DNA of 64,000 nt from Micromonospora rubida (lineage in GTDB: Bacteria > Actinomycetota > Actinomycetes > Mycobacteriales > Micromonosporaceae): positions 124,001-188,000 of the forward strand of contig NZ_JAAALO010000003.1 of NCBI RefSeq assembly GCF_009908295.1. The letters are read 5' to 3'. The translations under genes and the position numbers were made by a program. The notes below the pieces were generated by a model, which did no database searches, was not told the origin of the DNA, and saw only the letters and a program-made list of their open reading frames with translations. Shown here in pieces: positions 7,931 through 16,708 of the stretch (the stretch's first letter is position 1; each line of letters starts with the position of its first letter).

Positions 7931-8643
7931 CGCCGGCGCCGGCGGGTGCCGGCGTGCAGCTCGTCGGCGAGTTCCGCCGCCAGCTCACCGTCGAGCGAGG
8001 CCCCGAGCGCGGCGTCGGTCGGCGCGGGACGCCCCTGTGCGGGGGCGGCGCCGTCGCAGCGGGCCGCCGGCCGTCGCGGGGCGGGCCCGGGCTCGGCTTC
8101 CTCCAACTCGCTGACCGACTCGGCCAGCTCGGCGACCGGGTCCATCTCGGCCATCGTGTCCCACTCGTCTCTGGGGATGGTGTGCCAGGTGTCCGCCTGT
8201 GGCTCGACCGGCGCGGGCTGGAAGACGAACGTCCGGTACGACCAGAAGCGGAAGAGGGTGGCCAGCAGCACGCCGCCGGTCTTCGCCACGTTCAGGGCGA
8301 GCAGGCTGGTCATGCCGAGGCCGTACTTGGCCGCCGCCAGGACGCCGAGTTCGATGATTAGTCCGGTCGCGTTGAACAGGAAGAAAAGGACGTATTCGCG
8401 ACGCAGTGCCGATTTCGGGCGATCTCGGTACGTCCAGTGGCGATTCATTAGATACGACGTGATCGTCGCCACCACGGTGGCGATGCCCGTCGCCTTGAGC
8501 TGACCGTCCCGGAAAACGGTGAGTGCCAGGGCGTTGAACACCGCGTAATTGATGACGGTGTTGATGCCGCCGACGATGCCGAATTTGAGCGCCTCGTGGA
8601 TGAACTTCTGCCAGCGCTCGGGCAGCAGACGGACAAGACGCAT
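7927..8643 (-). CDS. GtrA-family membrane protein with acidic C-terminal tail (first copy)
   Basis: A 238-residue protein with four predicted membrane helices in residues about 20-135. GtrA-type features include FGIVGGINTVINYAVFNAL, the basic loop NRHWTYRDRPKS and LFRFWSYRTFVF at the end of the domain. GtrA proteins are thought to move lipid-linked sugars across the membrane for glycosylation of envelope polymers. The C-terminal ~95 residues are acidic, Ala/Pro-rich and end in RRRRR. I chose ATG 8643 because a TAAGGT -10 box lies 7 bases upstream; a GTG at 8652 overlaps that box. The stop overlaps the MaoC start by 4 bases. Confidence 0.85.
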   Translation of the reverse strand: MRLVRLLPERWQKFIHEALKFGIVGGINTVINYAVFNALALTVFRDGQLKATGIATVVATITSYLMNRHWTYRDRPKSALRREYVLFFLFNATGLIIELGVLAAAKYGLGMTSLLALNVAKTGGVLLATLFRFWSYRTFVFQPAPVEPQADTWHTIPRDEWDTMAEMDPVAELAESVSELEEAEPGPAPRRPAARCDGAAPAQGRPAPTDAALGASLDGELAAELADELHAGTRRRRR

Positions 8644-8650
8644 GCGCAAC

Positions 8651-8656
8651 ACCTTA
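8651..8656 (-). promoter_or_regulatory. -10 box TAAGGT for first GtrA gene
   Basis: On the minus strand TAAGGT is 7 bases before ATG 8643, fitting a leaderless mRNA. The downstream MaoC gene would be co-transcribed. Confidence 0.45.
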
Positions 8657-8706
8657 GGCGAGTGGGCGGGGCCGGTTCGGCCCGGCCGGACGAGAGGGAC
8701 GGCAGG

Positions 8707-9276
8707 TCACGCCTGGGGTTCCCGGTCGTGGGCCGCCTCCGTGACGGTCTGGGGTCCCGCTTCGACGGTCTGGGTTCCCCCTTCCACGAAGACGAACCGT
8801 CGGTACGACCAGAACCGGAACAGGGTGCCGAGGCCGGTGCCGACGACGAAGCTGGCGACGTTGTCGGCGAGGGCGGTCTGGAAGACGCCGGGCCAGAGGG
8901 CGCCGAGGCCGTACCGGCTGATCGCCAGGCAGGCCACCGCGATGCCCAGGCCGACCGCGTTGAAGAAGAAGAAGAGGGCGTACTCGCGGGCCGGGTTGGA
9001 ACGTTGGCGGTGCCGCCACGTCCAGAACCGGTTGCCGACGAAGGCGACCGTCGCGGCGATCACGGTGGAGATCGTCTTCGCGGTCACCTGCTCCATGCCC
9101 CGGGCGTTGGCCAGGTAGTTGAAGAGGGCGAAGTCGACGAGGAAGGCGACGCTGCCCACGGTCGCGAACTTGCTGAGCTCGCGGACCAGGTGACCGAAGC
9201 GGTCGATCAGGGCGCGTATCGCACGCGGGCGGGTCGGCGGGGGGCCCGACTGGTCCCCGGTCATCGTCGCGGCCAC
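8707..9276 (-). CDS. GtrA-family membrane protein (second copy)
   Basis: A 189-residue GtrA protein with four hydrophobic segments (KFATVGSVAFLVDFALFNYL, then ISTVIAATVAFVGNRFWTW, YALFFFFNAVGLGIAVACL, VASFVVGTGLGTLFRFWSYR). It resembles its neighbour at 7927-8643 in length and end motif (LFRFWSYRRFVF), so the pair probably arose by tandem duplication, although 63 bp separate them. The start is GTG 9276, with -10 box TACGCT exactly 6 bases upstream. The frame stays open to 9453, but that extension is not needed. The likely role is flipping or presenting polyprenyl-linked sugars; the glycosyltransferase partner is not visible here. Confidence 0.85.
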   Translation of the reverse strand: MAATMTGDQSGPPPTRPRAIRALIDRFGHLVRELSKFATVGSVAFLVDFALFNYLANARGMEQVTAKTISTVIAATVAFVGNRFWTWRHRQRSNPAREYALFFFFNAVGLGIAVACLAISRYGLGALWPGVFQTALADNVASFVVGTGLGTLFRFWSYRRFVFVEGGTQTVEAGPQTVTEAAHDREPQA

Positions 9277-9282
9277 CCGCCG

Positions 9283-9288
9283 AGCGTA
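9283..9288 (-). promoter_or_regulatory. -10 box TACGCT for second GtrA gene
   Basis: On the minus strand TACGCT is followed by six bases and then GTG 9276, a leaderless arrangement. It supports the short start over the open extension to 9453. Confidence 0.5.
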
Positions 9289-9741
9289 CCGGTTCCGCCC
9301 TCCGGAGGCGGGCACCAACGGTCGACCGGCCGCCCGGCGCGCTGCGGGGCGCGGGCCGGCCGGCGCCGCCGTGAGGTCGACGCGCGCCGGTGAGCACACC
9401 GTAACCCGCGGTGCGCCAATTGTGGATGGGGTTGCCGAACGGATGCGGGGCACCCGCCGCGGTGCCGGAGCAGGACCGACCCGAAGCCGCCCGCCAAGCG
9501 GAGATCTCGGCGAAGGTTCACTGAAGGATTTGCGTGAAACTGCGCGTGAAAGCGGGTATCAGATCGTGATGCCGCAGCGTGGCCGTACCTTGTGCAGTTC
9601 TTCACAACCAGTCCCACTGACTCGCGACGTCGCCCGGTTTACGCTGAGGCCAATCCCAGGTTTCCACGAAGGCGACGCTTCGCGCCGTCCCAACTCGTGC
9701 ATCCCATAGATCGGTCAGCGTCGACCACAAGGAGATGTGTC
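9289..9741. other. 453-bp divergent intergenic region upstream of pckG
   Basis: No gene is convincing here. The pckG-proximal half is less GC-rich than its surroundings. It contains CTGACT (9617-9622) and TACGCT (9640-9645) separated by exactly 17 bases, a plausible housekeeping promoter for pckG giving a leader of roughly 90 bases. I saw no clear operator palindrome. Confidence 0.4.
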
Positions 9742-11586
9742 ATGGTTGCTCCGGCTACCGTTCGGGGTATCGATCAGGCCCCGACGTCCCACCCCGAACT
9801 GCTCACCTGGGTCCGAGAAGTAGCGGAACTGACCACCCCGGACCGGGTCGTGTGGGTGGACGGGTCCGACGAGGAGTGGCGCCGCCTCACCGACGAGCTC
9901 GTCGACAACGGCACCCTGATCCGGCTCAACCCGGAGAAGAAGCCCAACTCGTTCTACGCCCGCACCGACCCGTCGGACGTCGCCCGGGTCGAGGAGCGCA
10001 CCTTCATCTGCTCCGTGGACGAGGCGGACGCCGGCCCCACCAACAACTGGATGGCGCCGGCCGAGATGAAGCGGACGATGACCGAGCTGTACCGCGGCTG
10101 CATGCGCGGGCGCACCATGTACGTCATCCCGTTCTGCATGGGCCCGGTCGAGGCCGAGAGCCCCATGTTCGGCGTCGAGATCACCGACAGCCCGTACGTG
10201 GTGGCCTCGATGCGCATCATGACCCGGATGGGCGCGAAGGTCCTGGAGGCGATGGGCGACGACGCGGACTTCGTCCACGCGCTGCACTCCATCGGCGCAC
10301 CGCTCGCCCCCGGCCAGCAGGACGTCGCCTGGCCGTGCAACGAGACGAAGTACATCTCCCAGTTCCCGGAGACCCGGGAAATTTGGTCCTTCGGCTCCGG
10401 CTACGGCGGCAACTCGCTGCTCGGCAAGAAGTGCTACTCGCTGCGCATCGCCAGCGTGATGGGGCGCGACGAGGGCTGGCTCGCCGAGCACATGCTGATC
10501 CTGAAGATCACCTCGCCCGAGGGACGGGTCTACCACGTGGCCGGGGCGTTCCCGTCCGCGTGCGGCAAGACCAACCTGGCCATGCTGGAGCCGACCATCC
10601 CGGGCTGGAAGGTCGAGACCATCGGCGACGACATCGCCTGGATGCGCTTCGGCCAGGACGGCCGGCTCTACGCGGTCAACCCGGAGTACGGCCTCTTCGG
10701 CGTCGCCCCCGGCACCGACTGGAAGACCAACGCCAACGCCATGCGGACGCTGGACCGCGGCAACTCCGTCTTCACCAACGTCGCCCTCACCGACGACGGC
10801 GACATCTGGTGGGAGGGGATGGGCGAGCCGCCGGCGCACCTCATCGACTGGAAGGGCAACGACTGGACGCCGCAGAGCGACAGCCTCTCCTCGCACGCGA
10901 ACAGCCGGTTCTGCACCCCGATCACCCAGTGCCCGATCCTGTCCGACGACTACTTCGACCCCAACGGCGTGCCGATCGACGCGATCCTGTTCGGCGGCCG
11001 CCGCCGGGACACCATCCCACTGGTCACCGAGGCCCGGGACTGGGTGCACGGCGTCTACCTGGGCGCGACGCTGTCCTCGGAGACCACCGCCGCCGCGTCC
11101 GGCGCGGTGGGTGTGGTGCGCCGCGACCCGATGGCCATGCTGCCGTTCATCGGCTACAACGCCGGGGACTACTTCCGGCACTGGATCGAGATGGGCAAGG
11201 GCACGGACGGCGACGAGTCCAAGCTGCCGAAGGTCTACTACGTCAACTGGTTCCGCAAGGACGCCGAGGGCAGCTTCCTCTGGCCGGGCTTCGGCGAGAA
11301 CTCGCGGGTGCTCAAGTGGGTCGTCGAGCGGCTGGAGGGCCGGGCCGCCGCGGTGGAGACCCCGATCGGCATGGTCCCGGCGCAGGACGCGCTGGACATC
11401 GAGGGCCTCGACATGACCCCGGAGGACGTGCGGATCGCGCTGAAGGTCGACCCGGAGGAGTGGCGCGCGGAGCTGCCGCTGATCACCGAGTGGTTCGAGA
11501 AGTTCGGGGACAAGCTCCCCGGCGTGCTCTGGGCCGAGCTGGACGCGCTGCGCGCCCGGCTCGACGCGGAGCAGCCGACGCGGTAG
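9742..11586 (+). CDS. pckG: Phosphoenolpyruvate carboxykinase (GTP)
   Basis: A 614-residue GTP-dependent PEPCK, full length. It converts oxaloacetate plus GTP to PEP, CO2 and GDP, the entry step of gluconeogenesis. The start is ATG 9742 behind AAGGAG (9729-9734). The kinase-1 P-loop FPSACGKTN is at residues 270-278 with the reactive Cys at 274. The kinase-2 region [10 protein letters not shown] and the PEPCK-specific NEPYGLFG-like stretch ([12 protein letters not shown]) follow. The window also holds ppc, eno and glpX, so much of the PEP-to-sugar route is encoded nearby but not in one operon. Confidence 0.95.
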   Translation: MVAPATVRGIDQAPTSHPELLTWVREVAELTTPDRVVWVDGSDEEWRRLTDELVDNGTLIRLNPEKKPNSFYARTDPSDVARVEERTFICSVDEADAGPTNNWMAPAEMKRTMTELYRGCMRGRTMYVIPFCMGPVEAESPMFGVEITDSPYVVASMRIMTRMGAKVLEAMGDDADFVHALHSIGAPLAPGQQDVAWPCNETKYISQFPETREIWSFGSGYGGNSLLGKKCYSLRIASVMGRDEGWLAEHMLILKITSPEGRVYHVAGAFPSACGKTNLAMLEPTIPGWKVETIGDDIAWMRFGQDGRLYAVNPEYGLFGVAPGTDWKTNANAMRTLDRGNSVFTNVALTDDGDIWWEGMGEPPAHLIDWKGNDWTPQSDSLSSHANSRFCTPITQCPILSDDYFDPNGVPIDAILFGGRRRDTIPLVTEARDWVHGVYLGATLSSETTAAASGAVGVVRRDPMAMLPFIGYNAGDYFRHWIEMGKGTDGDESKLPKVYYVNWFRKDAEGSFLWPGFGENSRVLKWVVERLEGRAAAVETPIGMVPAQDALDIEGLDMTPEDVRIALKVDPEEWRAELPLITEWFEKFGDKLPGVLWAELDALRARLDAEQPTR

Positions 11587-11623
11587 GTGTGATCCGCCCC
11601 CGTACGGGGCACAATCTGATTCC

Positions 11624-12484
11624 ATGAGGACGGCCGCCGAGACCCAGGTCCGGCGGCCGTCCGCCGTCCGGGCGCTGACCATCCTGCTCGCCGTGACGGC
11701 GGCGGCCACCGTCGTGGTCGAGCTGCTCAACTGGTGGTACGCCCCGGAGCAGGAGTTCGGGCTCGCGGTACGCACCGGCTGGGCGATGCTCCGCTCGCTG
11801 GGCTTCCTGGTGCTGATCGGGCACGTCCGCCGGGGCCGCACCGTGGCCAGGCCGTTCGGGCTGATCCTCGCCGTCACCACGGTCTTCGCGGTGGGCCGCC
11901 TGGTGGTGCCCCGGCAGGGCGTGCCGCCACTGCCCGGGCTGCTCGGCTTCGCCCTGCTGGCCGCGCTCTGCGTGGCCGTGGTCTGGCTGCTGTACCGCTC
12001 GGACGCGGTCGCCGGCCACCTGGTCCGGCACCGCAAGGGCCTGGTCGTCTCCGGCGGGACGATCTCCTGGCGGGAGGTCGCCCCGAAGCGCCCGCCAGTC
12101 ACCGGCTGGCTGTTGACCAGCCGGGTCGCCGCGTTCACGTACAGCCCGTTGATGCTGGTCCCGGCCCTGGTCGCCACCGGCGCGATCCTGGACGGCCGGT
12201 TGGCCGCCGTGCCCGCCGTGCTGTTCTGGTTCGCCGCCGGCATCGGGGTCAGCTACCTCGTGCTGCTCTGCACCGCCTTCCTCATGCGCGGCAAGCGCTG
12301 GGCCCGGTCGCTGCTGGTGGCGATCACCCTCGGCGCCCTCGCCGTCGACCTGCCGCTGTGCTGGTGGCTGCTCGGCCTCGACGGACTGGTTCGCGACGGC
12401 GGGCCGTTGCTCGCCGCCGCCGCTCTGGCGTTGTACGGGTTGTGGCGTGCCGGCCGGGTCGAGGGACCGGGCGTGCCGGGCTGA
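11624..12484 (+). CDS. Multi-pass membrane protein, unknown function
   Basis: A 286-residue protein with about seven hydrophobic segments separated by short basic loops (for example HVRRGRTVARPFG and RHRKGLVVSGG). The 37-bp gap from pckG and same orientation suggest possible co-transcription. The C-terminal helices (LLVAITLGALAVDLPLCWWLLG) are followed by a short polar tail. No catalytic motif or known transporter signature is visible. The last 18 bases of the gene are repeated just after its stop codon. Confidence 0.7.
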   Translation: MRTAAETQVRRPSAVRALTILLAVTAAATVVVELLNWWYAPEQEFGLAVRTGWAMLRSLGFLVLIGHVRRGRTVARPFGLILAVTTVFAVGRLVVPRQGVPPLPGLLGFALLAALCVAVVWLLYRSDAVAGHLVRHRKGLVVSGGTISWREVAPKRPPVTGWLLTSRVAAFTYSPLMLVPALVATGAILDGRLAAVPAVLFWFAAGIGVSYLVLLCTAFLMRGKRWARSLLVAITLGALAVDLPLCWWLLGLDGLVRDGGPLLAAAALALYGLWRAGRVEGPGVPG

Positions 12485-12558
12485 GTGCACCGAGCAGGTC
12501 GTGGTGCGCCGGCCGGGCGTGCCGGGCTGAGCGCAGGGAGCAGGGGAGGCGGCATGAC
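12467..12558 (+). repeat. Imperfect tandem duplication of the end of the previous gene
   Basis: The 19-base string from 12467 to 12485, which spans the stop codon, recurs exactly at 12513-12531, with weaker similarity through the rest of the 46-base units (12467-12512 and 12513-12558). The second unit carries the ribosome binding site of the following flavoprotein gene. It looks like a small local duplication. Confidence 0.5.
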
Positions 12559-13696
12559 CGACGAGTACGACGTGGCGGTGGTCGGGGCGGGCCCGGCCGG
12601 GGCGGCCGCCGCGCTGGCGGCCCGCCGGGCCGGGGCCCGGGTGCTGCTGCTGGACCGGGCCGACTTCCCCCGGGACAAGACGTGCGGGGACGGCATCGCC
12701 GCGCACGCGCTGGACGTCCTCGCCGGGCTGGGCGTCACCGACGCCGTCGACGGATACGCCCCGCTGCCCCGGCTGCGACTGGTCGGGCCCGGGGGTGGCG
12801 CGGTGGCCCGGCCGCTGCCCCGGCCCGCGTACACGGTGCCCCGGAAGGTCTTCGACGCCCGGCTGGTGGCGGCGGCGGTGGCGGCCGGCGCGGAGCTGCG
12901 CCGGCACACGGTGCGCCGGGTCGAGGCGCGCGACGGGCGGGTGGTGCTCGACGGCGACATCGCCGCGCGGGCGGTGGTCGGCGCGGACGGGGCCGGGTCG
13001 GTGGTCCGCCGGGCGCTCGGCCACCCGCCGAACCCGGACCGCCATCTGGCGCTGGCCGTCCGGGGGTACGCCCCGGCCCTGCCGGGCCCGCCCGAGCAGC
13101 TCATCGTCACCTCGGCGCCGCGCTGGCCGGCGTACGCGTGGTCGTTTCCGATCGGCGACGGGCGGGCGAACGTCGGGTACGGGGAGGTGCTGCGGGGCGA
13201 GCCGCTGACCCGCGCCCACCTGCTGGACCGGCTGGCCGCGCTGCTGCCCGGCACCGACCCGGCCAGGGTGACCGCCCTGCGCGCCCACCACCTGCCGCTG
13301 TCCACCCACCGCCCGTCGCCGGGCCGGGGTCGGCTGGTGCTCGCCGGGGACGCGCTGTCGCTGATCAACCCGTTCACCGGGGAGGGGATCTTCTACGCGC
13401 TGCTCTCCGGCGCGCTGGCCGGCGTGGCGGCGGCCGGCGACCCGGGCGGGGCCGCCCGACGGTACGCCGACGCTTTGCGCCGTCGGCTCGGCACCCACCT
13501 GCGGCACAGCTCGGCGGCGGCCCGGCTGGCCCGGCGGCGGTGGGTGGTCGACGGGGCGGTACGCGCGGCCCGCCGTGACGAGCGGGTCTTCGGCACCGTC
13601 GTCGAGTTGGGCCTCGGCGACGGCCGGCTGGACGCACGCACCCTTGCGATGATCGGCATCGGTATCTCGGGCCGGGATGGGCCACCGGGGGACTGA
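12554..13696 (+). CDS. Geranylgeranyl reductase-family FAD-dependent oxidoreductase
   Basis: A 380-residue flavoprotein of the group that includes geranylgeranyl reductases and p-hydroxybenzoate-type monooxygenases. It has an N-terminal dinucleotide-binding motif VVGAGPAGAAAALAARRAG (residues about 8-26), a second FAD site GADGAGSVVRRALG, and the GGR-typical LAGDALSLINPFTGEG. ATG 12554 follows GGGAGG. The next gene, a Z-prenyl diphosphate synthase, makes the kind of isoprenoid such reductases saturate, so the pair may act on one prenyl substrate (in actinobacteria, for example, menaquinone side chains or lipid carriers). That link is inference. Confidence 0.85.
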   Translation: MTDEYDVAVVGAGPAGAAAALAARRAGARVLLLDRADFPRDKTCGDGIAAHALDVLAGLGVTDAVDGYAPLPRLRLVGPGGGAVARPLPRPAYTVPRKVFDARLVAAAVAAGAELRRHTVRRVEARDGRVVLDGDIAARAVVGADGAGSVVRRALGHPPNPDRHLALAVRGYAPALPGPPEQLIVTSAPRWPAYAWSFPIGDGRANVGYGEVLRGEPLTRAHLLDRLAALLPGTDPARVTALRAHHLPLSTHRPSPGRGRLVLAGDALSLINPFTGEGIFYALLSGALAGVAAAGDPGGAARRYADALRRRLGTHLRHSSAAARLARRRWVVDGAVRAARRDERVFGTVVELGLGDGRLDARTLAMIGIGISGRDGPPGD

Positions 13697-13727
13697 TCGA
13701 GGGGGCGGGTCGCTACTCTGCAAGGTG

Positions 13728-14498
13728 ATGACTCTGCGGAACCTCCTCTACTCCGTGTACGAGCGGCGACTGACGGCCAAGCTCGCGGGCACGCCGGTGC
13801 CTCGGCACGTGGGCGTGATGTGCGACGGAAACCGCCGTTGGGCCCGGGAGATGGGCTTCGTCGACCCCAACGACGGGCACCGGATGGGCGCCGAGCGGAT
13901 CAAGGAGCTGTTGCGCTGGTGTGACGCCGCCGGGGTGGGACACGTGACCCTCTGGCTGCTCTCCACCGACAACCTGTCCCGCCCGGCGGAGGAACTGGAC
14001 CCGCTGCTCCAGATCATCGAGGACCTGAGCACCGAGCTGGCCGAGGAGGGGAACCCCTGGCGGCTGCGGATGGTCGGCGCGCTCGACGTCCTGCCGGCGC
14101 AGCACGCGGCGGCGCTCAAGGCGGCCGAGGAGCGGACCCGGGGACGCGTCGGCGGCGCCCAGGTCAACATCGCCGTCGGGTACGGCGGCCGGCGTGAGAT
14201 CGCCGACGCGGTCCGCTCGCTGCTGCTGGAGCACGCCGCGGCCGGCGGCACCATCGAGGAACTGGCCGAGGCGTTGGACGTCGAGCACATCTCCGAGCAC
14301 CTCTACACCCGCGGCCTGCCGGACCCGGACCTGATCATCCGGACCAGCGGTGAGCAGCGGTTGTCGGGCTTCATGCTGTGGCAGTCGGCCCACTCGGAGT
14401 TCTACTTTTGCGAGCTGAACTGGCCGGACTTCCGCCGGGTCGACTTCCTCCGCGCGCTGCGCTCGTACGCCACCCGCCAGCGCCGGTTCGGCGGCTGA
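13728..14498 (+). CDS. Z-isoprenyl diphosphate synthase (UppS/Rv1086-like)
   Basis: A 256-residue cis-prenyltransferase that condenses isopentenyl diphosphate in Z configuration. The catalytic loop VMCDGNRRWAREMGF has its key Asp at residue 33. NLSRPAEELDPLL, the GYGGRREI stretch and the C-terminal RTSGEQRLSGFMLWQSAHSE motif are all family signatures. Gene order around it (later phoH, glpX, xseBA, ispH) resembles the Mycobacterium region containing Rv1086, a short-chain Z-farnesyl synthase, so the product may be short rather than undecaprenyl diphosphate. The start is ATG 13728; GTG 13725 is an alternative. Confidence 0.88.
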   Translation: MTLRNLLYSVYERRLTAKLAGTPVPRHVGVMCDGNRRWAREMGFVDPNDGHRMGAERIKELLRWCDAAGVGHVTLWLLSTDNLSRPAEELDPLLQIIEDLSTELAEEGNPWRLRMVGALDVLPAQHAAALKAAEERTRGRVGGAQVNIAVGYGGRREIADAVRSLLLEHAAAGGTIEELAEALDVEHISEHLYTRGLPDPDLIIRTSGEQRLSGFMLWQSAHSEFYFCELNWPDFRRVDFLRALRSYATRQRRFGG

Positions 14499-14508
14499 CC
14501 CGCCCCTT

Positions 14509-14588
14509 CCCCGCGATCTTGCACTCGTGGCCCCTGTTCCGTCCGCTTTGTCGGCCCTGTCCGGGCCGAGAGTGCAAGATCGGCGGGG
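14509..14588. repeat. Palindromic GATCTTG element A between convergent genes
   Basis: GATCTTGCACTC at 14515-14526 is the exact reverse complement of GAGTGCAAGATC at 14570-14581, and the flanks CCCCGC/GCGGGG extend the stem with one bulge. The central ~43 bases are not strongly paired. It lies exactly between the convergent prenyl synthase and trehalose phosphatase stops. Related elements are at 22218-22284, 59747-59817 and 61285-61338. It may work as a bidirectional terminator. Confidence 0.6.
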
Positions 14589-14594
14589 TGGGCG

Positions 14595-15419
14595 TCAGCG
14601 GAGGTGGGGGAGGGCCTCGGTGAGGAAGTCGCCGAGGGCGGCGGGGGAGTCGATCGTCAGGTCGGCGGCCTCGGCGACCTCGTGGCCGGTCTCCGGGTTC
14701 GCCACTGCCACGCAGACCCCGAGGAACTCCGGGTCCGCCGCCGCGCGGGCGCGCAGCGCCGCGAACGCCTTGATGTCGGAGACGTCGTCGCCGAAGTACC
14801 AGGCGCCGCCGGCGTCCCGGACGACCTCGCCGATGACCATGCCCTTGTCCCGGTCGACCGGCGGCTTGATCTCCAGCACCATCCGGCCGGCCTGGACGCG
14901 TAGGCCGAGCCGCTCGGCCTGTGCCCGGCCCCATTCCTGCACGGCCGCGCCGAGCTGCGGGGCGGTGCGCCAGTGCAGCGCCACGGAGAGCCGCTTGAAC
15001 TCGACCAGCGCCCCGGCCGGCAGTTCGGCGCGGGCGAGGTCGGCCAGTTCCCGCATGGTCGGCACCCAGGGCAGCGCCGCCGGCTCGGTGACCGTCTCGC
15101 CGCCGGAGTGGCTGTGCTCCAGCCCGTAGAGGCCGTAGAGGTCGACGCCGTCCAGCCCGCCGAGGTGGTCGCGGAGGAACTCCACCGGCCGGGCGGAGAC
15201 GATCGCGATCCGGCGGACCAGCGGCGCGAGGGCCTCGATCGCGGCCAGCACCTTCGGGGCCGGCAGGACCGCCGTCGGGTCGTCGTCGACGGGCGCGAGT
15301 GTGCCGTCGAAGTCGAAGAAGAGGACGGTGTCGGCCACCCGGCCGGCTGTCGCCCGCCAGGCCTGGCCGGCGTCCAACGGGATCTTCGGTTGCTGGTTGC
15401 CCAGATTCGACGGCGGCAC
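14595..15419 (-). CDS. otsB: Trehalose-phosphatase (HAD superfamily)
   Basis: A 274-residue HAD phosphatase that removes phosphate from trehalose-6-phosphate. Motif I FFDFDGTLAPVDDDP has catalytic aspartates at about residues 36 and 38. IAIVSARPVEFL is motif II, K in IKPPVDRDKG motif III, and WYFGDDVSDI motif IV. The start is uncertain: GTG 15419 gives a normal-length protein, and the frame stays open further upstream without a good start. No trehalose-6-phosphate synthase is in the window, so its partner lies elsewhere. It ends 6 bp from a bidirectional hairpin element. Confidence 0.88.
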   Translation of the reverse strand: MPPSNLGNQQPKIPLDAGQAWRATAGRVADTVLFFDFDGTLAPVDDDPTAVLPAPKVLAAIEALAPLVRRIAIVSARPVEFLRDHLGGLDGVDLYGLYGLEHSHSGGETVTEPAALPWVPTMRELADLARAELPAGALVEFKRLSVALHWRTAPQLGAAVQEWGRAQAERLGLRVQAGRMVLEIKPPVDRDKGMVIGEVVRDAGGAWYFGDDVSDIKAFAALRARAAADPEFLGVCVAVANPETGHEVAEAADLTIDSPAALGDFLTEALPHLR

Positions 15420-15487
15420 GGGCGAAAGCGTACCCCGGAGTGGGCGGCGTATTCGTGGTCGAGACGAGTCTCCCGGCCCGGTCCAGG

Positions 15488-15841
15488 TCAGCGTTCGGCG
15501 GCTCCCCGACCCCGGCGTCCGAACGGCACCACCTCGGCGTCCTGGCCGTGGCTGAGCAGGTAGCCCTCCACGAAACCGGTGTTCCGGTCGCCGGTGCGCG
15601 CCTCGATCTCGTTGAGCCGGGCCACCAGGAACTCGGTGAGCGCGCTGAGCCGGTCGTTGAGCCGGTCGTTCAGCTCGGCGACGACGGCCAGGACGACCGC
15701 CGTGCCGGCGGTGGTGAGCGCGAGGACGTTGGCGACCACGGGAAGCTGCCCGCCGTCGACCACGCCGATCACCAGGTTGCCGGTCACGGCCGATGTCAGG
15801 GACACCACCGCGACCACGACTGCCAACCACTTCAGGGTCAT
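15488..15841 (-). CDS. Small two-helix membrane protein
   Basis: A 117-residue protein. The start is ATG 15841 behind AAGGAGGGG. Residues about 4-25 (WLAVVVAVVSLTSAVTGNLV) and 32-55 are hydrophobic. An amphipathic, probably coiled C-terminal half follows (ELNDRLNDRLSALTEFLVAR), with an acidic/basic tail. No family is recognised. It is likely an inner-membrane protein with a helical cytoplasmic domain. The 163 bp between its start and the stop of the XRE gene contain nothing else that I can identify. Confidence 0.7.
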   Translation of the reverse strand: MTLKWLAVVVAVVSLTSAVTGNLVIGVVDGGQLPVVANVLALTTAGTAVVLAVVAELNDRLNDRLSALTEFLVARLNEIEARTGDRNTGFVEGYLLSHGQDAEVVPFGRRGRGAAER

Positions 15842-16004
15842 GGACAGACCCCTCCTTCTGTCCCGCAGGGCTGGGTTTCGGCCTTGTCCCGTCCCCCCGC
15901 CGACGACGAGCCCAAGCAGTACGAATAGGGACGCTAGCGCTCCCGTTCTTCCCCCGAAGGCAAACGATTGGGTTCGACCTGCCGTTATTTCGCCATCTGA
16001 GGAA

Positions 16005-16445
16005 CTAGCCCGCCCGATTACTCCTTTTTCGGACATCGGTAGCAAGAGTTGGGCGATAAGCGAGGTAACGAATGGTTTCTCGGATGTGGAATTTCTCCGC
16101 GTCCGACACGTTCGGGTCGATCAGCCGGCGCAGCAGCGCCTCCACGTCCGGGTCCATCGGGGGCGGGCCGGGCACGGGGCGCGGGGTGGTCGCCCGGTCC
16201 CAGCCCAGCGCCGCGAAGGCGGCCGTCGGCTTGAGACCGAGACCCTCGCAGAAGGCGACCACCCGCTCGGCCTCCGGGTCGCTGACCCAGTCCCCCCGGA
16301 CCCAGCGGTTGACGGTCTGGCGGGAGACGCCGGTGCGCCGGGAGACCTCGGTGCCGCTCCAGGCGCGCATGGCCCGGGCGTCGTCGAGGGCCCGGCGGAC
16401 GAAGGCGGCGAAGGCGATCTTCCGGGCCTGAGCGCTCTCGGTCAC
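16005..16445 (-). CDS. XRE-family helix-turn-helix regulator
   Basis: A 146-residue DNA-binding protein. The helix-turn-helix is at about residues 26-50 (SGTEVSRRTGVSRQTVNRWV), followed by a helical region and PRPVPGPPP linker. The C-terminal part (VEALLRRLIDPNVSDAEKFHIRETIRYLA) probably mediates dimerisation. The GTG 16445 start is chosen because the helix-turn-helix family begins about there; the open frame continues to 16514. A cluster of inverted repeats (16462-16515) lies immediately upstream, suggesting autoregulation and control of the divergent small-gene operon at 16709. Confidence 0.75.
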   Translation of the reverse strand: MTESAQARKIAFAAFVRRALDDARAMRAWSGTEVSRRTGVSRQTVNRWVRGDWVSDPEAERVVAFCEGLGLKPTAAFAALGWDRATTPRPVPGPPPMDPDVEALLRRLIDPNVSDAEKFHIRETIRYLAYRPTLATDVRKRSNRAG

Positions 16446-16461
16446 TCCGTGACGGTACGAC

Positions 16462-16515
16462 CACTCACGTCCGGTCTGGTCGCCGGGCGCGCATGTGTCA
16501 CGTGAGTGAGACACA
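16462..16515. promoter_or_regulatory. Inverted-repeat cluster, candidate operator of the XRE regulator
   Basis: CACTCACGT at 16462-16470 is the exact complement of ACGTGAGTG at 16500-16508. TGTGTC at 16494-16499 is complementary to GACACA at 16510-16515. The overlapping dyads sit in the divergent promoter region just ahead of the regulator gene. Confidence 0.4.
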
Positions 16516-16708
16516 CGTACGGCGCGTCAATTGACCGTTCCGCGCCGTTTCCCGAGGCCCTCACCTGGGCAGAATGGCTGCCGGTCAGTGCCGATACGAT
16601 CGGACGAAAAGCTGATACTGTCACGTTCATGGGACAATCTACCGTGTGTCGCGTGCCTGAGACGGTTGGTGCTCGCATGCGTCCCTCACCCGGTACGAGG
16701 GAGGCGTG

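Noticed and set aside
9277..9453. 59-residue N-terminal extension of the second GtrA protein
   Set aside because: Low-complexity sequence not part of the family; a -10 box sits six bases before GTG 9276.
9715..12243. 842-residue open frame antisense to pckG
   Set aside because: pckG is unmistakable on the other strand; the antisense product has shadow-frame composition and no start signal.
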